DNA of 64,000 nt from an uncultured Clostridium sp. (GCA_900542035.1 UQMJ01000010.1:9345-73344); one strand, 5' to 3'. Counted from the stretch's first letter, positions 44,220-52,816 are shown. Translations and numbers: made by a program. Notes: generated by a model from the letters alone, not told the origin.

Positions 44220-44522
44220 GGGAAACTCCTAAAACTTCCTATTATTATATAACTGAAATTTATCTGCCATCTATTATAGCGTTTTTCTTGATTTTTGAAA
44301 ATAATAGAAAAGAAATATCTTAAAAATCTTAAAAATTTACTGGCTCATCGTAGAAAATTACATTTTTGTGCAAAGCAGTGCAAAGAAAGTGAGAAAAAAG
44401 AATTAGAATAGTGAATCTTTTCTAAACAATATTCCATTCAGAAATACCATTTTTACAGATATAATAAAGCCATAGTTAATAACGAAAACAAAAAGCAACA
44501 AAGAAACAAGGAGGAACGTAAC
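44220..44522. promoter_or_regulatory. Divergent control region of heparinase and importer operons
   Basis: This 303-base gap holds no gene. The rightward promoter is TTCAGA (44437-44442), 17 bases, TATAAT (44460-44465). Two direct-repeat pairs lie upstream of it: ATCTTAAAA twice in tandem (44317-44325, 44326-44334) and TGCAAAG twice with a 10-base period (44369-44375, 44379-44385). Such same-face direct repeats suit an AraC-type regulator. The leftward promoter is not clear. Confidence 0.55.
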
Positions 44523-45893
44523 ATGAAGAAAAGATTTGTAAGCCTTACACTGGCAGCATCTTTAGCAGCAGTCAGCTTAGCTGGATGCGGAAGCTCAGAT
44601 GCAGATGCAACCACTGCAGCAGCAACTACTGCAGCAGATACGACTGCCGCAGAAAAAACAGAAGAAGCAGAAACCACTGCCCAGGCAGCAGAGTCTGGAG
44701 AAAATGTAACATTAAAATGGTCTGTATGGGACATCAGCCTGACCACCTATTATGAGCCGTTAATCGAAGCATTCGAAGCTTCCCATCCTGGTGTAACGGT
44801 TGAGATGGTAGACCTGGGATCTTCTGATTACCAGACCGTATTAGCAACAGAGTTAACTGGTTCCGGTTCTGACTTTGACGTTGTATGTATTAAGGACGTT
44901 CCTGGATATGCAACTCTGGTAAATAAGGGCGTATTAGAGCCGCTGGATGATCTGATTGCAAAAGACGGTATTGATTTAAGCGCTTACGGCGGAATTACCG
45001 ATCAGGTAACCGTAGACGGAAAATTGTACGAACTGCCATTTAGAAGCGACTTCTGGGTACTGTTCTACAACAAGGACATCTTTGATGCAGCAGGAGTTGA
45101 GTATCCGTCCAACGACATGACCTTTGAGCAGTATGACGAACTGGCAAGAAAAGTAACTAACACCGAGCCAGGACAGGAAGTTTACGGCGCTCATTATCAC
45201 ACCTGGAGAAGTGCAGTTCAGCTGTTTGGTATCCTGGATGGCAAGAACTCTATCGTAGGCGGAAACTATGACTTTACAAAACCATACTATGAGATGGTAT
45301 TAAAGCAGCAGCAGGACGGCGTATGCCAGGACTATGCAACTTTAAAGACCTCCAGCCTTCATTACTCTGGCGCATTCTCCCAGGGCAACGTAGCAATGAT
45401 GAACATGGGTTCCTGGTTTATCCCAACCCTGATTGATAAGATTAAAGCCGGCGAGTATACCGACTGCACCAACTGGGGTATTGCAAAATATCCTCATGCA
45501 GAAGGCGTAGAGCCAGGTTCTACTTTAGCAACCATTACTTCTTTAGCAATCCCGACTTCTGCTCCTCATAAGGATTTAGCTTGGGAGTTTGTAAAATTTG
45601 TAACCGGCGAAGAGGGCGCTGAGATCATCGCTTCTACTGGTTCTATTCCTGCAACCATGAACAGCGAGATTGCAGAACTGGTAGCATCTGTAGACGGATT
45701 CCCAGCAGACGAGACCAGCAAGGAAGCTCTTCAGACTGCGAATCTGTACCTGGAGATGCCAGTACACGCAAAGAGCGCAGAGATGGAAACCATTTTAAAC
45801 GAAGCACATGACGGAATTATGACAGAAAGCATTACCATTGACGAAGGCATCGCTCAGATGAACGAGAAAATTGGCGCGCTTCTGGCTGAATAA
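44523..45893 (+). CDS. Sugar ABC transporter binding lipoprotein (CUT1, SBP family 1)
   Basis: A 456-residue extracellular binding protein. Lipobox LAGC gives Cys22, followed by a Thr/Ala-rich linker to about residue 57. The MalE-like fold starts at VTLKWSVWDISL. Typical segments are LPFRSDFWVLFYNKDIFDAAG and WGIAKYPHAEG. It delivers an oligosaccharide to the two permeases downstream. Ribosome binding site AGGAGGAACGTAAC. It lies opposite the kinase-regulator-heparinase operon, so a uronic-acid-containing oligosaccharide is a reasonable inferred ligand. Codon use indicates high expression. Confidence 0.9.
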   Translation: MKKRFVSLTLAASLAAVSLAGCGSSDADATTAAATTAADTTAAEKTEEAETTAQAAESGENVTLKWSVWDISLTTYYEPLIEAFEASHPGVTVEMVDLGSSDYQTVLATELTGSGSDFDVVCIKDVPGYATLVNKGVLEPLDDLIAKDGIDLSAYGGITDQVTVDGKLYELPFRSDFWVLFYNKDIFDAAGVEYPSNDMTFEQYDELARKVTNTEPGQEVYGAHYHTWRSAVQLFGILDGKNSIVGGNYDFTKPYYEMVLKQQQDGVCQDYATLKTSSLHYSGAFSQGNVAMMNMGSWFIPTLIDKIKAGEYTDCTNWGIAKYPHAEGVEPGSTLATITSLAIPTSAPHKDLAWEFVKFVTGEEGAEIIASTGSIPATMNSEIAELVASVDGFPADETSKEALQTANLYLEMPVHAKSAEMETILNEAHDGIMTESITIDEGIAQMNEKIGALLAE

Positions 45894-45930
45894 AATCAAT
45901 TTACTTGTTAAAACCCCACACGAAATGAGC

Positions 45931-45959
45931 AGGAAGCGGACTTACATGGTCCGCTTCCT
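45931..45959 (+). promoter_or_regulatory. Intra-operon hairpin between binding-protein and permease genes
   Basis: A perfect 11-base-pair stem (45931-45941 with 45949-45959, 7-base loop) without a T-run. It probably protects the binding-protein segment of the mRNA. Confidence 0.7.
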
Positions 45960-46003
45960 TACATGAAGGGACCATTCAACACTGAAGAAATAGGAGGAAG
46001 GGT

Positions 46004-47083
46004 ATGGCAGCACAACCAAGAAAAGCAGATCCGGCTGTTGTGGAAGCAAAACTGGCCAAGCTTACCCCAAAGCTTGCTGAGTTAGAAGCCCAATTAGAGG
46101 CTACAACAGATTCCAGGAAACGGCAGAAATTAATTTCCAAAATTGTTACCGTAGAAGAAAAAATCAAACAGGTAAAAACAGGAGAGCGGATGACCAGACA
46201 GCAGAAGAGGGACTTGATTGCGTACTCCTTTATTGCTCCTAACTTTATTGGTTTTGCAGTATTTACATTAGGTCCGGTTATCTTTGCATTTGTCCTGGCA
46301 TTCTTAAAATGGGACGGAAACTCCCCGATTGAGTTTGCGGCGTTAGATAACTTTATGGCGATGATTGGCAACACCCGATTTATTGCAGCATTTAAAAACA
46401 CCATTGTTTACTGTATTGCAACGGTTCCGCTGACACTGGTTGCAGCCATCGGTCTGGCGGTAGCGTTAAACCAGAACATAAAGGGAAGAAATTTCTTCCG
46501 TACCGTCAGTTTCTTCCCATACGTTGCATCCTTAGTAGCGGTAGCGGCAGTATGGAATATGCTGTTTTCCCCTGCAAAGAGCGGTCCGGTCAATATGCTG
46601 CTGTACAAAGTATTCCATGTAGCGGCTAAAGACCTGCCAAAATGGGCGGCAAGTCCGGACTGGGTTATGTTTACCATTGTTTTATTCAGCGTATGGAAAA
46701 ATATGGGCTATTACATGGTAATTTATCTGGCAGGACTTCAGGGTATCAATGCAGAACTTTATGAAGCAGCCAGCTTAGACGGCGCAGGAGCGTGGCAGAA
46801 ATTCCGCTACATTACCTGGCCTCAGCTGCAGCCAACCACGTTTTTTGTTACCATTATCCTTACGATTAACTGCTTCAAGGTATACGACATCGTATATATG
46901 CTGGCAGGCGGATCCAACGGCGTAATCAATGAATCAGCCATTGTACTGGTTTACCATATCTACGAAGAAGCGTTCCGGAACTGGAACCTGGGATATGCAA
47001 GCGCCGTGGCGATGGTTCTGTTCCTTCTGGTTCTGGTTGTTACCATCATCCAGTTCAGAGGCGAAAAGAAATACGCAAACTAA
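46004..47083 (+). CDS. Sugar ABC permease (MalF/UgpA type) with coiled-coil N-terminal extension
   Basis: A 359-residue membrane protein, about 60 residues longer than usual for the family. Residues 1-75 are cytoplasmic, highly charged and heptad-like (EAKLAKLTPKLAELEAQLEA), followed by the first membrane segment (FIAPNFIGFAVFTLGPVIFA) and the BPD_transp_1 core. The coupling loop is EAASLDGAGAWQKFRYITWP. The start follows TAGGAGGAAGGGT and no later start has a comparable site, so the extension is real. It pairs with the next gene. No ATPase gene is present in the operon. Confidence 0.88.
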   Translation: MAAQPRKADPAVVEAKLAKLTPKLAELEAQLEATTDSRKRQKLISKIVTVEEKIKQVKTGERMTRQQKRDLIAYSFIAPNFIGFAVFTLGPVIFAFVLAFLKWDGNSPIEFAALDNFMAMIGNTRFIAAFKNTIVYCIATVPLTLVAAIGLAVALNQNIKGRNFFRTVSFFPYVASLVAVAAVWNMLFSPAKSGPVNMLLYKVFHVAAKDLPKWAASPDWVMFTIVLFSVWKNMGYYMVIYLAGLQGINAELYEAASLDGAGAWQKFRYITWPQLQPTTFFVTIILTINCFKVYDIVYMLAGGSNGVINESAIVLVYHIYEEAFRNWNLGYASAVAMVLFLLVLVVTIIQFRGEKKYAN

Positions 47084-47095
47084 GGAGGGAAAATG

Positions 47096-47932
47096 ATGAA
47101 AGGAAAACGCCAACACGAAAAAGTTACCAAGGTAATCCTCTATGCGGTACTGATCTTCATTTCCCTTTTGATGCTTGTACCTTTTGCATGGATGCTGTCT
47201 TCTTCCCTAAAGCTGGATAAAGACGTATTTATCGTACCGATTCAGTGGATTCCTGAAAATCCCCAGTGGGAAAACTACATTAAAATCTGGACGAAGATCC
47301 CGCTGGCAAAATTTGTAGTAAACACAGCTAAACTGACAGTCATTGTAACGCTGCTCCAGCTTTTTACCAGCAGCTTTGCGGCTTACGCATTTGCAAAATT
47401 AAACTTCCGTTATAAAAACGCGCTGTTTTTAGCGTATGTAGCTACGATTGCAGTACCATGGCAGGTATACATGGTTCCTCAGTTTATGATGATGCGGTCT
47501 TTTGGATTAAACGATACCCATCTGGCAATCATCTGTCTCCAGGCATTCTCTGCATTCGGCGTATTTATGATGCGTCAGTTCTATCAGGGAATTCCGGACG
47601 AACTGTGCGAGGCAGCAAGAATCGACGGTATGAGTGAGTACCAGATTTATGGAAAGATTATGCTTCCGCTTGCAAAACCTGCTTTGTCTACCCTGACGAT
47701 TTTTACCTTTGTAAACACCTGGAACGACTTCTTAGGACCATTGATCTACTTAAAGACCGAGTCCAAGAAGACCCTGCAGATTGGTCTGCGTATGTTTATC
47801 GGTCAGAATTCTTCCGAATACGGTCTGATTATGGCAGCTTCCGTACTGTCTTTAATCCCTGTTCTGGTCGTATTCCTGGCGCTGCAGAAGTACTTTGTAG
47901 AAGGAATTGCAGCAACCGGAGTAAAGGGCTGA
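47096..47932 (+). CDS. Sugar ABC permease (MalG/UgpE type)
   Basis: A 278-residue membrane protein with six membrane segments (first at about 12-33) and coupling loop EAARIDGMSEYQIYGKIMLPLAKP (in parts). Two adjacent ATGs at 47093 and 47096 are possible; AAGGAGGG suits the second slightly better. It forms the heterodimeric channel with the preceding permease. The final GIAATGVKG is typical of MalG homologues. Confidence 0.9.
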   Translation: MKGKRQHEKVTKVILYAVLIFISLLMLVPFAWMLSSSLKLDKDVFIVPIQWIPENPQWENYIKIWTKIPLAKFVVNTAKLTVIVTLLQLFTSSFAAYAFAKLNFRYKNALFLAYVATIAVPWQVYMVPQFMMMRSFGLNDTHLAIICLQAFSAFGVFMMRQFYQGIPDELCEAARIDGMSEYQIYGKIMLPLAKPALSTLTIFTFVNTWNDFLGPLIYLKTESKKTLQIGLRMFIGQNSSEYGLIMAASVLSLIPVLVVFLALQKYFVEGIAATGVKG

Positions 47933-48001
47933 TCCTGGCTGACATAGGTGGATTTCCCTCCTAAAGCGCAAAAAATGACAATAAAATGGTAAATTGTCTA
48001 T

Positions 48002-48029
48002 TTGCACAGGAACGTTCGTAGTGTACAAT
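48002..48029 (+). promoter_or_regulatory. Candidate promoter for the discoidin-like gene
   Basis: TTGCAC (48002-48007), 16-base spacer, TACAAT (48024-48029). The spacer contains the palindrome GAACGTTC (48010-48017), a possible operator. Confidence 0.5.
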
Positions 48030-48060
48030 AGAGGTATTATAAAACTAGGAGGAACTTTGC

Positions 48061-48861
48061 ATGGAAGCAGCAATTGCAGTAAGAAATAAGGACGGTGTGA
48101 TTAAGGCAGAAGCAAAAGCCCTGAAAACCGGAGAAGTAATTTTTGCCTGGGAGGGCGAATATGAACCAGGAGATCAGATTGTATGCACCTTCCCCAAGAC
48201 CAATGCATTTTATGTAGTTCGGATTGACGATACGATGGACGAGTCTTTTGTGTACGTGACCAAAGAAGAGGTTCTTTATGATGTGCCTTTTGAAGAAAAA
48301 AAGACTTCCTACAACCAGAAATCCTTTAGCGGAGAACGCCATTACCTAAGTTTGCGTCCGGCAAAAATCTGGGAAATTAATTCCTACAAGAACCTGGCCA
48401 AAAATGTCATGGATCAGCATGGCGATCCAGGATGCTATCCCCATGCCAGCGCCAATGTAGAAACCAGAGGCGAAGCAGTATTTGCAGCGCGCAATGCCAT
48501 TGACGGCGTGGTGGCAAATTTAAGCCATGGAAACTGGCCGTATGAATCCTGGGGAATTAACCGGCAGGATGATGCAGAAATGACATTGGAGTTTGGACGT
48601 CCAGTTGATTTTGATACCATTGTACTTTACACAAGAGCAGATTTCCCTCATGATAACTGGTGGGTAAAAGCAACCTTAACGTTCTCGGACGGCACCAGCC
48701 AGGTGGTCGATATGGAAAAGAGCGTAGAATGCCACACCTTTGCGATTGAGAAGAAAGGCATTACCTGGGTAAAGTTAGGACAGCTGATTAAGGCGGATGA
48801 TCCGTCTCCATTCCCAGCCTTAACCCAGATCGAGATTTACGGAACAGAAAGTCTCCAGTAA
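48061..48861 (+). CDS. Cytoplasmic protein with C-terminal discoidin-like domain
   Basis: A 266-residue protein of unknown function, without signal peptide. The first 120 residues are beta-rich (GDQIVCTFPKTNAFYVVRID). The second half (about 130-264) looks like an F5/8C-type carbohydrate-binding jelly roll: ARNAIDGVVANLSHG, then LEFGRPVDFDTIVLYTRAD, then WVKLGQLI and ALTQIEIYGTE. Similar proteins accompany sugar importers and lyases in gut Clostridia, where a hydrolase or lyase accessory role is plausible. It follows the importer, with its own likely promoter. Confidence 0.65.
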   Translation: MEAAIAVRNKDGVIKAEAKALKTGEVIFAWEGEYEPGDQIVCTFPKTNAFYVVRIDDTMDESFVYVTKEEVLYDVPFEEKKTSYNQKSFSGERHYLSLRPAKIWEINSYKNLAKNVMDQHGDPGCYPHASANVETRGEAVFAARNAIDGVVANLSHGNWPYESWGINRQDDAEMTLEFGRPVDFDTIVLYTRADFPHDNWWVKATLTFSDGTSQVVDMEKSVECHTFAIEKKGITWVKLGQLIKADDPSPFPALTQIEIYGTESLQ

Positions 48862-48875
48862 TCAATTTGACTTAG

Positions 48876-48913
48876 ACAGGCGCAGCCAGTAAAATGGGCT
48901 GCGTCTGTTTTTG
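48876..48913 (+). terminator. Intrinsic terminator
   Basis: ACAGGCGCAGCC (48876-48887) pairs with GGCTGCGTCTGT (48897-48908) with one G-T position, followed by TTTTTG. Confidence 0.85.
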
Positions 48914-48991
48914 CTTTTTGCAGAAAAATCCTTCAGACTGGTAAAAGAACTGTAAAAGATAAAAATTTGCTATTCCCAAAAGACATTAAGA

Positions 48992-49000
48992 TGGTATAAT
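48992..49000 (+). promoter_or_regulatory. Extended -10 promoter element of trkAH
   Basis: TGGTATAAT lies 37 bases before the trkA ATG. The -35 region at 17-base spacing is poor, consistent with an extended -10. Confidence 0.55.
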
Positions 49001-49036
49001 GAAAAGTGGAGATAAGAACTTGTTTTGGAGGACATT

Positions 49037-50401
49037 ATGAAAATTATTATCATCGGATGCGGGAAAGTAGGAAGAACACTGGCCCAGCAGCTGAGTGAAG
49101 AACAGCATGATATTGTGCTGGTAGACACAAATGCAGAAAAGCTTCAGGAAGTGACAGAAGAAATCGATGCGATGACGCTGGTAGGCAATGGAGCCAGTAT
49201 CGGAGTGCAGAAGGAAGCAGGCGTAGAAGATGCCGATATGCTGATTGCGATTACCAATTCGGACGAGCTGAATCTTTTATGCTGTCTGATTGCAAAAAAG
49301 GTAAGCAAGTGCGAGACGGTTGCCCGTGTGCGCAATCCAATTTACAGTGAAGAGATTAACTTTATTAAAGAGCGTCTGGGCGTTTCTATGAGCCTGAATC
49401 CAGAACTTGCTACTGCAACCGAGATGGCAAGACTTCTGCGGTTTCCATCTGCGATCCAGATTGATACGTTTGCCAAAGGCAGAGTAGAACTGCTGAAGTT
49501 TAAGGTAAAACCAGAATTTGACATGGACGGCCTTGCAGTTTCCGGCCTTGCTGATAAGTTTAAGTGCGACATTCTGATCTGCGGCGTAGAGAGGGATGGA
49601 GAAGTTACGATTCCAGGAGGTGATTTTATCCTGAAAGACAATGACCTGGTTTCCATTGTCGCGTCTCCGACAAACTCAGCGGCGTTTTTTAAGAAAATCG
49701 GACTGGGAACCAATCAGGTAAAAAATGCCCTGATTGTAGGCGGAGGTACTCTGGGATATTACCTTGCAAAACAGCTTTTAAGCATGAAAATCAGAGTCCG
49801 CATTGTAGAAAAGGATGCAAAGCGCTGCGAAGAATTAAGCGAACTTCTTCCGGAGGCAGTGATTATTAACGGAGACGGAACGGACAAAAAGCTTCTTCTC
49901 CAGTCTGGCCTTGAGGCTGCAGAAGCTTTTATTACGCTGACCAATATTGACGAGGAAAACATTTTCCTGGCCCTTTATGCAAAGGATCAGAGCCATGCAA
50001 AACTGATTACGAAAGTAAATCGGTTTGCGTTTGACAATATTATTGAAAAACTGGATTTGGGCAGCGTCATTTATCCAAAATACATTACAGCAGATTACAT
50101 TCTCCAGTATGTCAGGGCGATGCAGAATTCCATCGGAAGCAACGTAGAGACCTTGTATCAGATTCTGGATAATCAGGCGGAGGCCCTGGAATTTTCCATT
50201 CGGGAGGACGGCCCTGTGGTAGGCGTGCCCCTGATGGATCTGGCCTTAAAAAAGAATCTTCTAGTGGCCTGCATTAATCATAATGGCCGCATTATTATTC
50301 CAAGGGGACACGATCAAATTCAGGTGGGAGATACGGTAATCATTGTAACAACAGAGAAAGGTTTTCAGGATATCAACGATATTCTCAGAAAACAGGTATA
50401 G
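49037..50401 (+). CDS. trkA: Trk potassium uptake regulatory protein TrkA
   Basis: A 454-residue cytoplasmic protein with two RCK-N/RCK-C units. The first NAD-binding site is IIIIGCGKVGRTLAQQL at the start and the second is ALIVGGGTLGYYLAKQLL near residue 235; both RCK-C halves are present. It binds NAD(H) or ATP and gates the TrkH channel. ATG 49037 is six bases after GGAGG, while the upstream in-frame TTG overlaps that site. Three bases separate it from trkH. Confidence 0.95.
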   Translation: MKIIIIGCGKVGRTLAQQLSEEQHDIVLVDTNAEKLQEVTEEIDAMTLVGNGASIGVQKEAGVEDADMLIAITNSDELNLLCCLIAKKVSKCETVARVRNPIYSEEINFIKERLGVSMSLNPELATATEMARLLRFPSAIQIDTFAKGRVELLKFKVKPEFDMDGLAVSGLADKFKCDILICGVERDGEVTIPGGDFILKDNDLVSIVASPTNSAAFFKKIGLGTNQVKNALIVGGGTLGYYLAKQLLSMKIRVRIVEKDAKRCEELSELLPEAVIINGDGTDKKLLLQSGLEAAEAFITLTNIDEENIFLALYAKDQSHAKLITKVNRFAFDNIIEKLDLGSVIYPKYITADYILQYVRAMQNSIGSNVETLYQILDNQAEALEFSIREDGPVVGVPLMDLALKKNLLVACINHNGRIIIPRGHDQIQVGDTVIIVTTEKGFQDINDILRKQV

Positions 50402-50404
50402 GCC

Positions 50405-51843
50405 ATGAATTATGGAATTATTAAAAGTATCATTGGCTGGACGCTGATTTTGGAGGCAGCTCTTATGGCGCCGTCTGCCGTGGTTGCAGTTCTCTATCAG
50501 GAGACGGCGCTCTGGTCTTTTGTGGCAACCATTGCAATCTGTCTGGTTGTGGGACGGGTTTTAACGTGGAAAAAGCCGGTCAGTCAGGTGTTTTTTACCA
50601 GAGAAGGATTTGTCAGCGTTGCATTAAGCTGGATCGCCCTGAGTATTATGGGAGGACTTCCCTTTTTATTCAGCGGATGCATCACAAACCCTGTGGACGC
50701 CTTGTTTGAGACGGTTTCCGGATTTACCACCACAGGAGCCAGCATTCTGCCGTCAGTAGAAGAACTTCCAAAAAGTATTTTGTTCTGGAGGAGTTTTACT
50801 CACTGGATTGGCGGTATGGGAGTACTGGTATTTCTTTTAACCCTTCTTCCTATGACCGGCGGTTTCCATATGAACATTATGAAGGCAGAAAGCCCTGGAC
50901 CGTCTGTCAGCCGTTTGGTGCCCAAAGTGCGTTCCACAGCAAAGATTCTGTATGGAATCTATATTGGTATGACGATTCTGGAAATCGTGCTGCTGCTTAT
51001 TGGGAAAATGCCGCTGTTTGACGCTCTGACCCTGTCATTCGGTACAGCCGGAACCGGAGGATTTGGCATCCGCAACGACAGCGTTGCCAGTTACACAGTA
51101 TACCATCAGGTCGTAATTACGATTTTTATGATTTTATTTGGCATCAACTTTAACGCATACTTTTTTATCCTGATGGGAAAGGCAAAGCAGGCATTCCAGA
51201 TTGAAGAAGTCAAAGGGTATCTGCTGATTATCGGTGCGGCAATCCTGGTTATTACGGCCAATATCTGGCATCTGTATGAAAATGTCGCCGTTGCCTTCCA
51301 GCAGGCGGCGTTCCAGGTTGCATCCATTATTACAACCACCGGATATGCGACGGCCAACTTTGACCTGTGGCCGCAGGTATCCAGGACAATCCTGGTTATG
51401 CTGATGTTTGTAGGCGCCTGCGCAGGCAGTACCGGAGGCGGCATCAAGGTGTCTCGGTTCCTGATTTTAATCAAGACGGTAAGAAAAGAACTGCTGCAGT
51501 TTGCCCATCCAAAGAGTGTAAAAAAGATCAAAATGGACGGGAAAAGCATCGAACATGAAGTCGTGCGCTCCACCAATGTATTTATGATTACCTATGTGAT
51601 GATTTTTGCATTTTCGATTTTGCTGCTGGCATTTGACAACCTGGATCTGGTAACCAATTTACGGCTGTTGCAGCCACGTTAAACAACATTGGTCCAGGAC
51701 TGGAATTAGTAGGCCCGTCGGCTAACTTTTCTATCTTTTCAAATGGGGCCAAGCTGGTATTGGTATTTGATATGCTGGCAGGCCGGCTGGAGCTGTTCCC
51801 GCTGCTTCTATTATTTACAAGAGATACATGGAGAAAGTTTTAA
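50405..51843 (+). pseudogene. trkH: Potassium channel subunit TrkH, broken by a one-base frameshift
   Basis: The open frame from 50405 encodes 425 residues of a good TrkH (pore segments FTTTGASIL, GTAGTGGFGIR and TTGYATAN; intramembrane loop STGGGIKVSR) and then ends abnormally in LRLLQPR. The next frame continues the family sequence without a gap: FTAVAATLNNIGPGLELVGP, then a C-terminus with LVFDMLAGRLELFPLL, to a stop at 51841-51843. One T missing in the T-run at 51658-51660 (AATTTACG instead of AATTTTACG) explains it. The full protein would be about 479 residues, normal for TrkH. The lost part holds the fourth pore-loop segment, so the truncated product should not conduct. It may be a real mutation or an assembly error in a homopolymer. 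Confidence 0.9.
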
Positions 51844-51860
51844 TAGCTTTGCCAGACATA

Positions 51861-51911
51861 AAAAAGGAGAGACACGTCTCATATCCGTATGAGCCGGTTC
51901 TCTCCTTTTTT
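51861..51911. terminator. Bidirectional terminator after trkH
   Basis: AAAAAGGAGAGA (51861-51872) pairs with TCTCTCCTTTTT (51899-51910), with an inner CTCATA/TATGAG stem (51878-51893). T-runs occur on both strands. Confidence 0.85.
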
Positions 51912-51940
51912 ATCTTCCATGTAACCAGAGATTGATTGGT

Positions 51941-52564
51941 CTATTCCGTTATTTCTTCTACATGGACGCCTTCTTCTGGCTGCTCTGTCTTCTGGCCCTC
52001 TTCCGGTTTCTCGGAAGCAGCCTTGTTTAACTGTTCGGCAAAAGCGTCTGCAGCTTCCGTAATCTGGGAAGCGGCTTCTTTATCGCTGTAGATGTCGGTT
52101 TCTGCATATTTATCCCGATAAGAGTCAAAGGTGTCTTTTACTGCGGCAGAAGCGATATGCGCAGTGTCAACGGCGGCGCTGACCGCATCGTGGGCTGTAT
52201 CCTTTAAGATAGCGGCCGTGTCTTTTAAAACGTCTTTAGCAGCGTTTGCAGCTTCTTCTACAGATTCTTTTACATCCTTTGCAGCAGTCTTAAATTCGTC
52301 TTTGCTGGAAGAAAGGGAAACGTAGTTGCGCTGGGAAGGATTGTTTAAATCCACCGGCTTTTCCTCTTTTTCAAAGACGTCTTCTTCCTCAAAGTCTTCG
52401 TTTTCAAAATCGTCGTCTTCGAAATCTTCATCCTCGAAATCGTGGAAATCCCGTTCTAATGCTTTATGGAAAGATTTGTATCTGGCAAAATAGGCAATGC
52501 CTGCGGCGGCAGCTCCGGCTCCGGCAACAAATGCCAATACCTTTCCGAAATGATTCCTGCTCAT
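51941..52564 (-). CDS. Membrane-anchored acidic protein with LEA-like helical repeats, unknown function
   Basis: A 207-residue protein. Residues 5-25 form a Gly/Ala-rich membrane segment (FGKVLAFVAGAGAAAAGIAYFA). An extremely acidic, Phe-spaced tract follows at about 40-70 (repeats of DFEDED type). Residues 85-160 are amphipathic helix with an 11-residue rhythm of AAKDVLKDTA type, like LEA or YtxH proteins. The start at 52564 (MSRNHF) has AAAGGAGCT upstream; the longer start at 52582 would encode that site. The protein is probably surface-facing or stress-related, but no function is assigned. Confidence 0.7.
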   Translation of the reverse strand: MSRNHFGKVLAFVAGAGAAAAGIAYFARYKSFHKALERDFHDFEDEDFEDDDFENEDFEEEDVFEKEEKPVDLNNPSQRNYVSLSSSKDEFKTAAKDVKESVEEAANAAKDVLKDTAAILKDTAHDAVSAAVDTAHIASAAVKDTFDSYRDKYAETDIYSDKEAASQITEAADAFAEQLNKAASEKPEEGQKTEQPEEGVHVEEITE

Positions 52565-52773
52565 AAAATTAGCTCCTTTCAATCTTTACTTTGAACATAA
52601 AACTTTTTATTATCTGCTATTGTAATACGGATTGGGAAAAAAGAAAAGGGATAAATCAAGGAAATTTTGCATTCGCGGCGGAATTTCCAGACGGCTGGCA
52701 GCATATAATAGCCAGGAGCTTGTATCCGTATCCGGCTGCTGGATACAGACTTCATAAATTTTTAACAAATTTA
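52565..52773. other. Intergenic stretch upstream of groESL
   Basis: No gene is visible. A small hairpin (GTATCC 52728-52733 with GGATAC 52741-52746) lies near the right end. The minus-strand promoter of the acidic-protein gene must be here but is not clear. Confidence 0.3.
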
Positions 52774-52813
52774 TTAGCACTCAACACTTGACAGTGCTAA
52801 TAATGAGTGCTAT
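52774..52813 (+). promoter_or_regulatory. CIRCE operator (HrcA site) with extra half-site
   Basis: TTAGCACTC (52774-52782), nine bases, CAGTGCTAA (52792-52800) matches the CIRCE consensus with one mismatch. A further right half-site GAGTGCTAT follows at 52805-52813. HrcA repression of groESL is expected. Confidence 0.9.
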
Positions 52814-52816
52814 AAC
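52788..52816 (+). promoter_or_regulatory. Promoter of groESL embedded in CIRCE
   Basis: TTGACA (52788-52793), 17 bases, TATAAC (52811-52816). The -35 lies between the CIRCE arms and the -10 overlaps the extra half-site, so bound HrcA would block RNA polymerase directly. Confidence 0.85.

Noticed and set aside
51650..51700. Programmed ribosomal frameshift in trkH
   Set aside because: A -1 shift would restore the frame, but the bases in frame (ACC AAT TTA) do not form a canonical slippery heptamer, no downstream stem was seen, and intact TrkH proteins do not use frameshifting. A lost T is simpler.
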